Notes under the pieces: model-generated
Told to the model about the DNA's origin: nothing
Database searches by the model: none
Seen by the model: the letters and a program-made list of their open reading frames with translations, nothing else
DNA from: Elusimicrobiota bacterium
GTDB lineage: Bacteria; Elusimicrobiota; Endomicrobiia; Endomicrobiales; Endomicrobiaceae
Reading direction: 5' to 3'
NCBI GenBank assembly: GCA_031282945.1
Contig: JAITCX010000183.1
Coordinates: 1 to 7,224, forward strand
Length of the DNA stretch: 7,224 nt
Made by a program: the position numbers and the translations under genes
Part shown: piece after piece, positions 1-5,556 of the stretch
Numbering within the stretch: position 1 is the stretch's first letter
How the letters are laid out: each line of letters starts with the position of its first letter

Positions 1-4
1 AGAA

Positions 5-34
5 TTGCTAGTATCCCTCGTATTTTTGTATAAT
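5..34 (+). promoter_or_regulatory. Sigma-70-type promoter for tRNA-Glu and probably the genes behind it
   Basis: A -35 box TTGCTA at 5-10 and a perfect -10 box TATAAT at 29-34 are separated by 18 bp. The expected start near 41 lies just ahead of the first tRNA base at 46, as is usual for tRNA promoters. No terminator is visible between the tRNA and the next gene, so the same promoter may also drive the three protein genes that follow. This is a motif reading only. Confidence 0.75.
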
Positions 35-45
35 GAATTGACATT

Positions 46-119
46 GCCGCCATCGTCTAGCGGTTTAGGACATCGCCCTCTCAAGGCGGAGATCACGGGT
101 TCAAATCCCGTTGGCGGCG
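46..119 (+). tRNA. tRNA-Glu, anticodon CTC
   Basis: The sequence folds as a complete cloverleaf. A 7-bp acceptor stem pairs GCCGCCA (46-52) with TGGCGGC (112-118), followed by discriminator G119. The D arm resembles that of E. coli tRNA-Glu. A 5-bp anticodon stem (73-77/85-89, with one T-G pair) holds loop CTCTCAA, giving anticodon CTC at 80-82, which reads GAG. The T arm pairs ACGGG (95-99) with CCCGT (107-111) around a TTCAAAT loop. The 3' CCA is not encoded, so it must be added after transcription. The CTC isoacceptor is usually secondary, since a TTC tRNA can also read GAG by wobble. The next ribosome-binding site begins only about 11 nt beyond the tRNA, so processing of the 3' end must separate it from the mRNA. 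Confidence 0.97.
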
Positions 120-143
120 TGATTTTTATAGGGGGAAATTAAA

Positions 144-374
144 ATGGTTAACGAGGTAGGGTCTAACATGGTAATTATTGTTCCGGCTGTTTTATTTGCA
201 GGCATTGGATTTGGATTAGTTAGCTCATTATTGTTTTTATTGCTGCACAAAGTTAAAATTGTAAAAGTTTCTTTTTTACCGCTTTTTATTTTTTCCACTA
301 TTGTCTATTTGGCTGTTACTTTTGCGCTTGGATATTTTTACATCGCTTCCAATACTCCGCCCGCCGCCGTATAA
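144..374 (+). CDS. Small two-helix membrane protein of unknown function (76 aa)
   Basis: I do not recognise this protein. Two hydrophobic stretches, about residues 9-34 and 43-67, are long enough to cross the membrane. They are joined by a short basic loop (HKVKIVKV), which by the positive-inside rule would face the cytoplasm, putting both ends outside. No catalytic motif or cysteine is visible. The chosen ATG has a strong Shine-Dalgarno run (AGGGGGA, 130-136) at good spacing; a second Met at residue 9 has none. The gene starts 24 nt after tRNA-Glu, and its TAA stop is directly followed by the ATG of the DNA-repair gene, so the two are probably translated in sequence. The ribosome-binding site, the coupling and the clear hydrophobic pattern support a real gene, but nothing in it reveals its role. 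Confidence 0.78.
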   Translation: MVNEVGSNMVIIVPAVLFAGIGFGLVSSLLFLLLHKVKIVKVSFLPLFIFSTIVYLAVTFALGYFYIASNTPPAAV

Positions 375-1100
375 ATGTCTCCCGCAAGCCATAAAAAAGA
401 ATTCTTAAATCATCTGCAATCAAACAAAAATGGTTATTTGGCAAAACACCTTAGCGGTTTTTTTAAAACCGCTAAGGGCGAGTATGGTTATGGCGATAAA
501 TTTTGGGGCTTAAAAGTTCCAACCCAACGCTCTATCGTCCAACAACATTATAAAAACCTCACCCTAGCCGACCTCTCAACCTTAATCAAACACCCCATCC
601 ATGAAGTGCGGCTTTCATCCTTAATCGCCCTCGTAAAAAAATATGAAAGCGCCGACTTACAAGCCCAAATTAAAATATTAAATCTATATCTATCCAAGAC
701 AAAATATATAAACAACTGGGATTTAGTAGACTTAAGTTCGCCCCACATTTGTGGGCATGCTTGGTTTTATAATCCAGATTTGCGCAAACAAATGTTTGAG
801 CTTGCAAACTCAAAAAATTTGTGGCAGGAACGTATTTCTATAATTTCAAATTTATATTTTATAAGGCATACAAGATTTGATGAAATTTTAATTTTATGCC
901 AAAAATTTCTAAATCATAAACATGATTTAATTCATAAAGCTTGCGGATGGATGTTGAGGGAAGTCGGCAAACGCAACAAAAATACTTTAATAAATTTTTT
1001 AGAAGCGCATTATAAAAAAATGCCGCGCACAGCTTTGAGGTATAGCTTAGAAAAACTTAGCAAAGCGGAAAAAGAAAAATATATGAGGAGAGAAAAATGA
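375..1100 (+). CDS. AlkD-type DNA alkylation repair protein (HEAT-repeat DNA glycosylase)
   Basis: This 241-residue protein matches the AlkD/COG4912 family: helical-repeat glycosylases that remove bulky or positively charged N3- and N7-alkylpurines from DNA without flipping the base. The conserved blocks appear in order: GYGDKFWGLKVP (38-49), HPIHEVRLSSLIALVKKY (73-90), NNWDLVDLSSPHI (113-125), LWQERISII (149-157) and HDLIHKACGWMLREVGKR (183-200). Trp115, Asp119, Arg153 and Trp192 match in context and almost exactly in spacing the catalytic and binding residues Trp109, Asp113, Arg148 and Trp187 of Bacillus cereus AlkD, so activity is likely. The length is normal for the family. The ATG has no Shine-Dalgarno of its own and follows the upstream stop codon directly, which points to reinitiation. 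Its TGA stop overlaps the next start as ATGA. A perfect 13-bp inverted repeat lies inside codons 25-35. Confidence 0.93.
   Translation: MSPASHKKEFLNHLQSNKNGYLAKHLSGFFKTAKGEYGYGDKFWGLKVPTQRSIVQQHYKNLTLADLSTLIKHPIHEVRLSSLIALVKKYESADLQAQIKILNLYLSKTKYINNWDLVDLSSPHICGHAWFYNPDLRKQMFELANSKNLWQERISIISNLYFIRHTRFDEILILCQKFLNHKHDLIHKACGWMLREVGKRNKNTLINFLEAHYKKMPRTALRYSLEKLSKAEKEKYMRREK
449..477. repeat. Perfect 13-bp inverted repeat inside the alkD-like gene
   Basis: CCTTAGCGGTTTT (449-461) and AAAACCGCTAAGG (465-477) are exact reverse complements around a TTT loop. The DNA lies in coding sequence for about residues 25-35, a weakly conserved stretch before the first family motif. A strong mRNA hairpin here could slow translation or protect a 3' end. 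There is no U-tract, so it is not a standard terminator. Confidence 0.85.
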
Positions 1101-1513
1101 AAAGTTTTAGAAAAGAATTACTCTTTAATATTCCAAAGAGAATGGGTTTTGTAAACATAACTGACGAGGTTCAGACAGCAATTGATGAGAGCGGCATAAA
1201 AGAAGGTTTGTGTTTAATAAACCCTATGCACATAACGGCAAGCGTTTTTATAAATGACAATGAAACAGGACTTTTAAATGACTATGCCAAATGGCTTGAA
1301 AAACTGGCGCCCCATGAACCCGTCTCTCAATATCAACACAATGGGTTTGAAGACAATGCCGATGCCCACATAAAAAGACAAATTATGGGACGAGAAAGCG
1401 TTGTGGCCGTAACAAATGGAAAATTGGATTTTGGAACTTGGGAACAAATTTTTTATGGCGAGTTTGACGGCAGACGACCGAAAAGAGTTTTGATAAAAAT
1501 TATTGGCGAGTAA
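1097..1513 (+). CDS. yjbQ: YjbQ family protein (UPF0047)
   Basis: The 138-residue product has the full length and signature blocks of the YjbQ/UPF0047 family: EGLCLINPMHITASVFINDNE (36-56), the DNADAHIKRQIMG segment (86-98) and GKLDFGTWEQIFYGEFDGRR (108-127). E. coli YjbQ is annotated as a secondary thiamine-phosphate synthase because it shows that activity weakly, but the physiological role of the family is not settled. The conserved His45, Asp89 and His91 lie in the family's presumed metal or active site. The start overlaps the preceding stop as ATGA and has an AGGAGAG ribosome-binding site (1085-1091) within the end of the repair gene, so it is the last cistron of this operon. It is cytoplasmic, with no signal peptide. 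A GC-rich hairpin follows 11 nt after the stop and probably marks the transcript end. Confidence 0.92.
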   Translation: MKSFRKELLFNIPKRMGFVNITDEVQTAIDESGIKEGLCLINPMHITASVFINDNETGLLNDYAKWLEKLAPHEPVSQYQHNGFEDNADAHIKRQIMGRESVVAVTNGKLDFGTWEQIFYGEFDGRRPKRVLIKIIGE

Positions 1514-1524
1514 TGCGCTCTGCA

Positions 1525-1549
1525 CTGCGCCGCTCTTGGAGCGGCGCAG
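1525..1549. terminator. GC-rich hairpin between convergent yjbQ and prfA
   Basis: CTGCGCCGCTC (1525-1535) pairs perfectly with GAGCGGCGCAG (1539-1549) around a TTG loop. It is by far the most GC-rich spot in the window and sits in the 61-bp gap between two genes that run toward each other. No T-run follows on either strand, so it is not a textbook intrinsic terminator. It could block RNA polymerase or exonucleases from both sides, possibly together with Rho. Confidence 0.55.
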
Positions 1550-1574
1550 GAGGAGCTGGCTCAAAATTGCAAAG

Positions 1575-2636
1575 TTACGCTTTTAGTTTTAAAGATATAT
1601 CTTCCTCAATAAGTTTTCCAATCAGTTCGTCAAGCTGACCATCCAAAACTTCCGTAATATTATAAACGCTAAAACCAATGCGGTGATCTGTAATTCTATT
1701 TTGCGGAAAATTATACGTTCTAATTTTTTCAGATCTATCGCCTGAACCAACTTGTTGTTTTCTAGAACTTGCAATTTCTTTTTCTTGCGTCAATATTTTT
1801 TGCTCAAACAATTTTGCCCGCAAAACTTTCATGGCTTTGGCTCTATTTTTTATTTGGCTTCTTTCATCCTGACAAGAAACGACAAGACCCGTCGGCAAAT
1901 GCGTAATGCGGATAGCCGAATCAGTTTTATTGACATGCTGGCCTCCGGCCCCGGACGCTCGGTATGTATCAATCCGCAACTCCTCAGTTTTTATCTCTAT
2001 ATCAACTTCTTTCGCCTCAGGCAAAACGGCAACGCTTATCGCAGACGTATGCACGCGTCCCGAACTTTCCGTTTCAGGAACTCTTTGCACTCTGTGAATG
2101 CCGCGCTCAAATTTAAAAAACTTCCAAGCGTTTGCGCCGGTAATTTCAAAAACAACTTCCTTAAATCCGCCAAGTCCTGTGGCATTGGAATCTAAAACCT
2201 CATATTTAAAGTTTTTTCTCTCGGCAAATCTGGTGTACATTCTAAATAAATCCCCAGCAAAAAGCGCCGCTTCCTGCCCCCCCGTTCCAGCTCTAATTTC
2301 TACAATTATATTTTTATCATCATTGGGATCGGGATCAAGCAGCAAAATTTTTATTTCATTTTCTAAAGCTATTTTTTGAGCTTGAAGCTCCTCTAATTCG
2401 GCGCTTGCAATTTGGGCAAGTTCTTTATCATCCGAATTTTGCAATTGCTTATCGCCGGAAATATTATTTAAAAGTTTTAAATATTTGTCGCGATGTTCTA
2501 TTATGGGCAAAAGATAAGCATGGCGTTTGGTAAGCTCCATATATTTAACTTGATCGGAACTCACGGCGCCGCCGCTTAAATCTTTTAAAACTTGTTTAAA
2601 CTCTTCATTAAAACTATCTAGTTTTTCTAAAAACAT
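1575..2636 (-). CDS. prfA: Peptide chain release factor 1 (RF1)
   Basis: RF1 ends translation at UAA and UAG codons by triggering peptidyl-tRNA hydrolysis in the ribosome. The 353-residue protein is complete. It has an N-terminal helical domain (about 1-105), the release-factor core beginning at IRAGTGGQEAALF (114-126), the codon-recognition tripeptide PET (187-189, in RVPETESSGRVHTSA), which marks RF1 and not RF2, and the catalytic GGQ (231-233) in GAGGQHVNKTDSAIRI. The C-terminal RSEKIRTYNFPQNRITDHRI segment (301-320) is also typical. The ATG follows a GAGGGG ribosome-binding site (2641-2646). A possible -10 box TATACT (2664-2669, minus strand) lies just upstream, but no good -35 is seen, so expression may also come from readthrough of the rpmE terminator. 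The methyltransferase gene prmC, which often follows prfA and modifies the GGQ glutamine, is not here; the next gene is the convergent yjbQ. Confidence 0.98.
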   Translation of the reverse strand: MFLEKLDSFNEEFKQVLKDLSGGAVSSDQVKYMELTKRHAYLLPIIEHRDKYLKLLNNISGDKQLQNSDDKELAQIASAELEELQAQKIALENEIKILLLDPDPNDDKNIIVEIRAGTGGQEAALFAGDLFRMYTRFAERKNFKYEVLDSNATGLGGFKEVVFEITGANAWKFFKFERGIHRVQRVPETESSGRVHTSAISVAVLPEAKEVDIEIKTEELRIDTYRASGAGGQHVNKTDSAIRITHLPTGLVVSCQDERSQIKNRAKAMKVLRAKLFEQKILTQEKEIASSRKQQVGSGDRSEKIRTYNFPQNRITDHRIGFSVYNITEVLDGQLDELIGKLIEEDISLKLKA

Positions 2637-2680
2637 TTTCCCCTCAAAATTAATTTAAAATTTAGTATAAGATGGGCATA

Positions 2681-2712
2681 AAATAAAAACAGCCCTCAAA
2701 AAGAGAGCTGTT
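2681..2712 (-). terminator. Intrinsic terminator after rpmE
   Basis: On the minus strand AACAGCTCTC pairs with GAGGGCTGTT through 10 bp, including one U-G pair, around a five-T loop. It is followed by TTTATTTTAT. The stem occupies 2688-2712 and the U-rich tail runs to about 2681. It lies 29 nt past the rpmE stop and about 50 bp before the prfA start, so it should end most rho-rpmE transcripts. The stem overlaps where a -35 box for prfA would lie. Confidence 0.8.
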
Positions 2713-2740
2713 AAATATATTTTTCAAAAATTTAAAACGA

Positions 2741-3088
2741 CTATTTTTTTGCCGCCGACTTTTCTTCTTTCTTATCTTTTTTAGTGACAGGTTTTGTCTT
2801 TTTTGGAGTGAGCGACAAAATCTTTAAATTTTTCTTTTTAGCTGTTGCTGGTCTTTTTACCTCTTTCTTTTTTACAACAGTCTTTCCTTCAGTTTTTGCA
2901 AAACGTTTTTGGAACTTTTCAACTCTGCCTGCGGTGTCTATAAGTTTTTGTTTGCCTGTAAAAAATGGATGGCAGTTTGAACATATTTCAAGTTTTATAA
3001 CCGGCTTTGTTGATCTTGTATTAAAAGAATAACCGCAAGCGCATGACACCACGCAATCTTGATATTTTGGATGAATTCCTTCTTTCAT
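2741..3088 (-). CDS. rpmE: 50S ribosomal protein L31, zinc type with long basic tail
   Basis: L31 bridges the large and small ribosomal subunits. Residues 1-63 are a clear L31: MKEGIHPKY at the start, Cys16-Ala-Cys18 and Cys36-x-x-Cys39 as the zinc ligands of the C+ form, then HPFFTGKQKLIDTAGRVEKF (40-59). The family is usually about 65-90 residues long. Here about 50 extra residues follow (65-115), rich in lysine (about 20 of 51) with Ala, Thr and Pro. Such a tail is probably unfolded and likely binds rRNA. The ATG has an AGGAG ribosome-binding site (3096-3100, minus strand) with 7-nt spacing. The gene lies 113 bp after rho, has its own promoter in that gap and its own terminator behind it, so it can be expressed independently of rho. 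Confidence 0.97.
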   Translation of the reverse strand: MKEGIHPKYQDCVVSCACGYSFNTRSTKPVIKLEICSNCHPFFTGKQKLIDTAGRVEKFQKRFAKTEGKTVVKKKEVKRPATAKKKNLKILSLTPKKTKPVTKKDKKEEKSAAKK

Positions 3089-3125
3089 TTCTACTCTCCT
3101 ATAAATGTGTATTTTAACTGCTTCT

Positions 3126-3145
3126 CTTAATTATGCAAAATTAAG
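3126..3145. promoter_or_regulatory. Palindrome over the rpmE -10 box (possible operator)
   Basis: CTTAATT (3126-3132) and AATTAAG (3139-3145) form a perfect 7-bp inverted repeat with a 6-bp centre. It covers the -10 box and the likely start site. Such a position suits a repressor site. In AT-rich DNA a 7-bp repeat of this kind could also be chance, and no regulator can be named. Confidence 0.35.
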
Positions 3146-3159
3146 GGGGCAAGCGTCAA
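3130..3159 (-). promoter_or_regulatory. Promoter of rpmE
   Basis: On the minus strand TTGACG (3154-3159) and CATAAT (3130-3135) are 18 bp apart, each matching 5 of 6 consensus bases. Transcription should begin near 3123, leaving a leader of about 35 nt before the rpmE ATG. This lets the ribosomal protein be made at higher levels than rho. Confidence 0.7.
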
Positions 3160-3201
3160 TTTTATGAACGCTCAAATTTTTATTTTAGCGATAAAATCCG
3201 C

Positions 3202-4509
3202 TCAGTTTTTCGGCGGTTCAACGCCGTTAATTTCAAGCTGTCTTAAAAAATCCTTATTGCTTTTTGAAGCAAGCAGCCGCGACTTTAATTCTTCCATCAA
3301 TTCCACAGGCGTCATTGAAACCATAACTTTTCTCAATATCCACATTTTATTTTTCTCGTCCTCAGTCAAAAGCAATTCCTCTTTTCTGGTACCTGAACGC
3401 AATAAATCTATGGCTGGGAAAATACGTCTGTCGGCAATTTTTCTATCCAAATAAATTTCGCAATTGCCCGTCCCTTTAAACTCCTCAAAAATAACATCGT
3501 CCATTCGGCTGCCCGTCTCAACAAGCGCCGTTCCTATAATTGTAAGGCTGCCGCCGTTTTCTATATTTCTGGCGGCTCCAAAAAATCTCTTTGGTCTTTG
3601 CAAAGCATTTGAATCCAAACCGCCTGAAAGCACGCGCCCGCTTGAGGGCATCGCCACATTATACGCTCTTGCCAAACGCGTAATTGAATCCAATAAAACA
3701 ACAACATCTTTACCGTTTTCAACCATACGTTTCGCTTTTTCCAAAACCATTTCTGAAACTTGAATATGCCTATCGGCAGGCTCATCAAAAGTTGAGGAGA
3801 CGACTTCCCCTTTAACTGAGCGCTGCATGTCCGTAACTTCCTCGGGACGTTCGTCAATAAGCAAAACTATCAAAGATATTTCTGGATTGTTTTTTGTTAT
3901 GGCATTGGCAATTTTTTGGAGCAAAACAGTTTTACCTGTTCTGGGAGCGGCATTTATCAAAACTCTTTGGCCTTTCCCTATGGGAACAAGCATATCTATT
4001 ATGCGGGTGGAAAGTTCATCTTTTGTGGTTTCTAATGTAATTTTCTCATCGGGGTAAAGAGGCGTGAGATTATCAAAAAAATTTCGTTCTCTGATGTTTT
4101 CCAAATCAGTAAGACCGTTAACGGATTTCACCTGCAAAAGCGCCAAATATCTCTCTTGATCTTTTGGAGGGCGCACAAGACCGGAAATTGTATCGCCTTT
4201 TCTCAAAGCAAACTTTTTTATTTGGGATGGCGATATATAAATATCATCGGGACCCGGCAAATAATTGTATTCCTCAGAGCGCAAAAATCCAAAACCGTCC
4301 GGCAACACTTCTAAAACGCCGCTTCCATAAACCACATTAAATTTTTTTGTTTCAACTTCAATAATCTTGGCTATAATATCTTGTTTTTTTAAACCTGAAA
4401 CAGAATCTATCTCCAATTTTTTTGCAAGTTTTGTTAACTCCACAATAGTTTTTTTAGACAACTGCGACACGTCCACGGCATCAGGATGCGGCGGCTTATG
4501 ATTTTCCAT
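3202..4509 (-). CDS. rho: Transcription termination factor Rho
   Basis: Rho is a ring-shaped hexameric RNA helicase that loads on untranslated RNA and removes RNA polymerase using ATP. The 435-residue protein is complete (E. coli Rho has 419). In order it has a short acidic/proline N-terminus, a Rho_N helical domain (about 16-52), the cold-shock-like RNA-binding domain (about 57-130, with GVLEVLPDGFGFLRS) and the RecA-like ATPase. Walker A is APRTGKT (188-194), the catalytic Glu lies in LLIDERPEEVTDM (216-228), and Walker B is VVVLLDSITR (269-278). The Q-loop region GRVLSGGLDSNALQRPKRFFGAARN (291-315) and R-loop FKGTGN (344-349) follow. The SGTRKEE segment (372-378) carries the Arg finger by analogy with E. 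coli. Walker A has Ala-Pro where many Rho proteins have Pro-Pro. The start follows a GGAGGAG ribosome-binding site and sits directly after the stop of a possible leader ORF. The long leader suggests autoregulation, as known for E. coli rho. Confidence 0.99.
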   Translation of the reverse strand: MENHKPPHPDAVDVSQLSKKTIVELTKLAKKLEIDSVSGLKKQDIIAKIIEVETKKFNVVYGSGVLEVLPDGFGFLRSEEYNYLPGPDDIYISPSQIKKFALRKGDTISGLVRPPKDQERYLALLQVKSVNGLTDLENIRERNFFDNLTPLYPDEKITLETTKDELSTRIIDMLVPIGKGQRVLINAAPRTGKTVLLQKIANAITKNNPEISLIVLLIDERPEEVTDMQRSVKGEVVSSTFDEPADRHIQVSEMVLEKAKRMVENGKDVVVLLDSITRLARAYNVAMPSSGRVLSGGLDSNALQRPKRFFGAARNIENGGSLTIIGTALVETGSRMDDVIFEEFKGTGNCEIYLDRKIADRRIFPAIDLLRSGTRKEELLLTEDEKNKMWILRKVMVSMTPVELMEELKSRLLASKSNKDFLRQLEINGVEPPKN

Positions 4510-4641
4510 TTACTTCTCCTCCAGACTTAGTTTAATCACCTCTGCAAAGCAAAAGTTTTGTTTGCCTGCGTTTAATTGTTTAACATTAAAATGATTTTTG
4601 GATTTATTTTTTTGATTTTGCATAATTTTGATTTCTTGCAT
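4510..4641 (-). CDS. Possible leader peptide ORF upstream of rho (43 codons)
   Basis: On the minus strand an open frame runs from ATG at 4641 to a TAA at 4512-4510, and the rho ATG follows immediately. The product would be a polar, Asn/Lys/Gln-rich peptide ending KLSLEEK, whose last codons contain the rho ribosome-binding site. An alternative ATG lies at 4623. Neither start has a clear Shine-Dalgarno. An open frame of this length is not rare by chance in such AT-rich DNA. What stands out is the exact TAA|ATG junction and its place in a long leader; E. coli rho also has a short leader ORF (rhoL), but I see no evidence of homology. Confidence 0.27.
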   Translation of the reverse strand: MQEIKIMQNQKNKSKNHFNVKQLNAGKQNFCFAEVIKLSLEEK

Positions 4642-4784
4642 TTGATTATTAATGAATGGTTAAAAACTTTGATGTGTTTGCGGCAAGAAAAAACTTTGGC
4701 TTTACTCTCCAACTACCCTAAAAACTTAATTTAACTCCATTTTAATTAAACGTCTAATTTCTATTTAACTGGGCTTATTTTGAT

Positions 4785-4811
4785 ATTATATTTTTTAGCT
4801 TTAATTGTCAA
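4785..4811 (-). promoter_or_regulatory. Promoter of rho with about 270-nt leader
   Basis: The minus strand has a perfect TTGACA (4806-4811) and a perfect TATAAT (4785-4790), but with a short 15-bp spacer. A 17-bp alternative uses TAATAT as the -10. The start would be near 4778, giving an untranslated leader of roughly 270 nt before rho. Confidence 0.6.
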
Positions 4812-4859
4812 TTTTTAGAAGCGCGCAAACTATCCATTGCAAAAAATATTGAGAGGAGA

Positions 4860-4981
4860 GAGACGCTCCAACGCCAAAGATCCTACAATATTTAGCTTTT
4901 AATTTTCATGCAAAAGAGAAACAGAAAATGCTCTGTCTTTATCTCTTAACAGCAAAGAAACGCGTCTCAAAATTATTTTTT
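4860..4981 (+). ncRNA. Candidate structured RNA element with nested stems and T-run
   Basis: GAGACGC (4860-4866) pairs perfectly with GCGTCTC (4962-4968). Inside, AAGAGA (4914-4919) pairs with TCTCTT (4942-4947), and ACAGA (4921-4925) pairs with TCTGT (4932-4936) as an extension of the same arm. A T-run at 4975-4981 follows the outer stem on the plus strand. The left arm can alternatively pair, through GACGCTCC (4862-4869), with GGAAGCGTC at 5126-5134 (one bulge). No good promoter is visible, so strand and function are uncertain; it may be a chance fold. Confidence 0.3.
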
Positions 4982-5029
4982 AGAACTAGCAAATCTTATT
5001 TTAAAGCTTCAACTTTTTTGGCTTTTACT

Positions 5030-5124
5030 AAAATCTATACTCTACTAGCTCACTGCTAAATCGGGAACTTGTTTGCGCCCAAACGGTGAGGGCATCCAGC
5101 CATTGAGCAAAAGATATAGATTTT
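5030..5124. ncRNA. Candidate 95-nt stem-loop element
   Basis: AAAATCTATA (5030-5039) and TATAGATTTT (5115-5124) are perfect 10-bp inverted repeats. Inside them GCTCA pairs with TGAGC (about 5048-5052 and 5104-5108), and GTTTG/CAAAC closes a 4-nt CGCC loop near 5071-5084. The enclosed segment is GC-richer than its surroundings, as functional RNAs in AT-rich genomes often are. I recognise no known family, and the transcribed strand cannot be decided from the sequence. Confidence 0.35.
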
Positions 5125-5162
5125 GGGAAGCGTCAAAAAAATTGAGGTTTTAAAGTAAATAA

Positions 5163-5345
5163 ATGCTTGCAAAATTGAATATAGCGCAAGAAATTGAAAA
5201 GATATTGGCGGTAAAGTTTTATTTTCTAACTGAAATTTTAAGATTTAACAATGCAACTCCCCATACCATTATAAACGTTTTATATGAAAGGCAAAAATAC
5301 CTCAAAACTCTAAAATTATCCCTTTATCCCCATGGCGTTTTTTAA
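5163..5345 (+). CDS. Doubtful small ORF (60 aa), unknown
   Basis: The product is not recognised. It begins with a helical-looking stretch (LAKLNIAQEIEKILAVKFYFLTEI is the span of residues 2-25) and has no motif. A weak GAGG lies about 15 nt before the ATG, too far for good initiation. A rough estimate from base composition is that about one frame this long is expected by chance in this gap. It may be a small gene, a gene remnant or noise. Confidence 0.2.
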   Translation: MLAKLNIAQEIEKILAVKFYFLTEILRFNNATPHTIINVLYERQKYLKTLKLSLYPHGVF

Positions 5346-5389
5346 CATTTAAAATATCTCAATGTATAAAATAATATATTAGGGAGTAT

Positions 5390-5418
5390 TTGACAAAATT
5401 ATCAATTTGATTTAAAAT
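5390..5418 (+). promoter_or_regulatory. Strong promoter upstream of the capsid-like gene
   Basis: TTGACA (5390-5395) and TAAAAT (5413-5418) are exactly 17 bp apart, matching 6 of 6 and 5 of 6 consensus bases. The start would be near 5425, leaving about 325 nt of leader before the capsid-like ATG. No gene lies between, so this is the best candidate driver of that gene. Confidence 0.65.
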
Positions 5419-5509
5419 ATTTAATATATTAACTTATAAGTAAAGATTCTTTAATAATGCTTTTCCACTACATTAGTCTGGAAAATACTATTGTCATTTG
5501 AAACAGCAG

Positions 5510-5556
5510 AATATTAGGAAATACATTATTATCACGATAATTTTTATTCCTATATT
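5510..5556. repeat. AT-rich cruciform in the leader of the capsid-like gene
   Basis: AATATTAGGAA (5510-5520) pairs with TTCCTATATT (5547-5556) with one unpaired base. Inside it, ATTATC (5528-5533) pairs with GATAAT (5536-5541). The nested dyad could be an RNA stem in the leader or a protein-binding site. Its AT content makes chance pairing possible. Confidence 0.35.

Noticed and set aside
1098..1100. UGA recoding as glycine, as in some candidate phyla
   Set aside because: The repair gene ends naturally at this TGA at its family-typical length and overlaps the next start. Only this one TGA was informative, so the evidence is limited.
1752..2379. Several plus-strand open frames opposite prfA
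   Set aside because: They are antisense shadows of a fully conserved RF1 gene, and none has a family motif or a convincing ribosome-binding site.
3464..4057. Open frames on both strands within rho
   Set aside because: They overlap conserved Rho ATPase motifs in other frames and have composition typical of shadow frames.
4860..5134. tmRNA, SRP RNA, RNase P RNA or a known riboswitch in the rho upstream gap
   Set aside because: None of the conserved sequence blocks of those RNAs was found on either strand; only unassigned pairing is visible.
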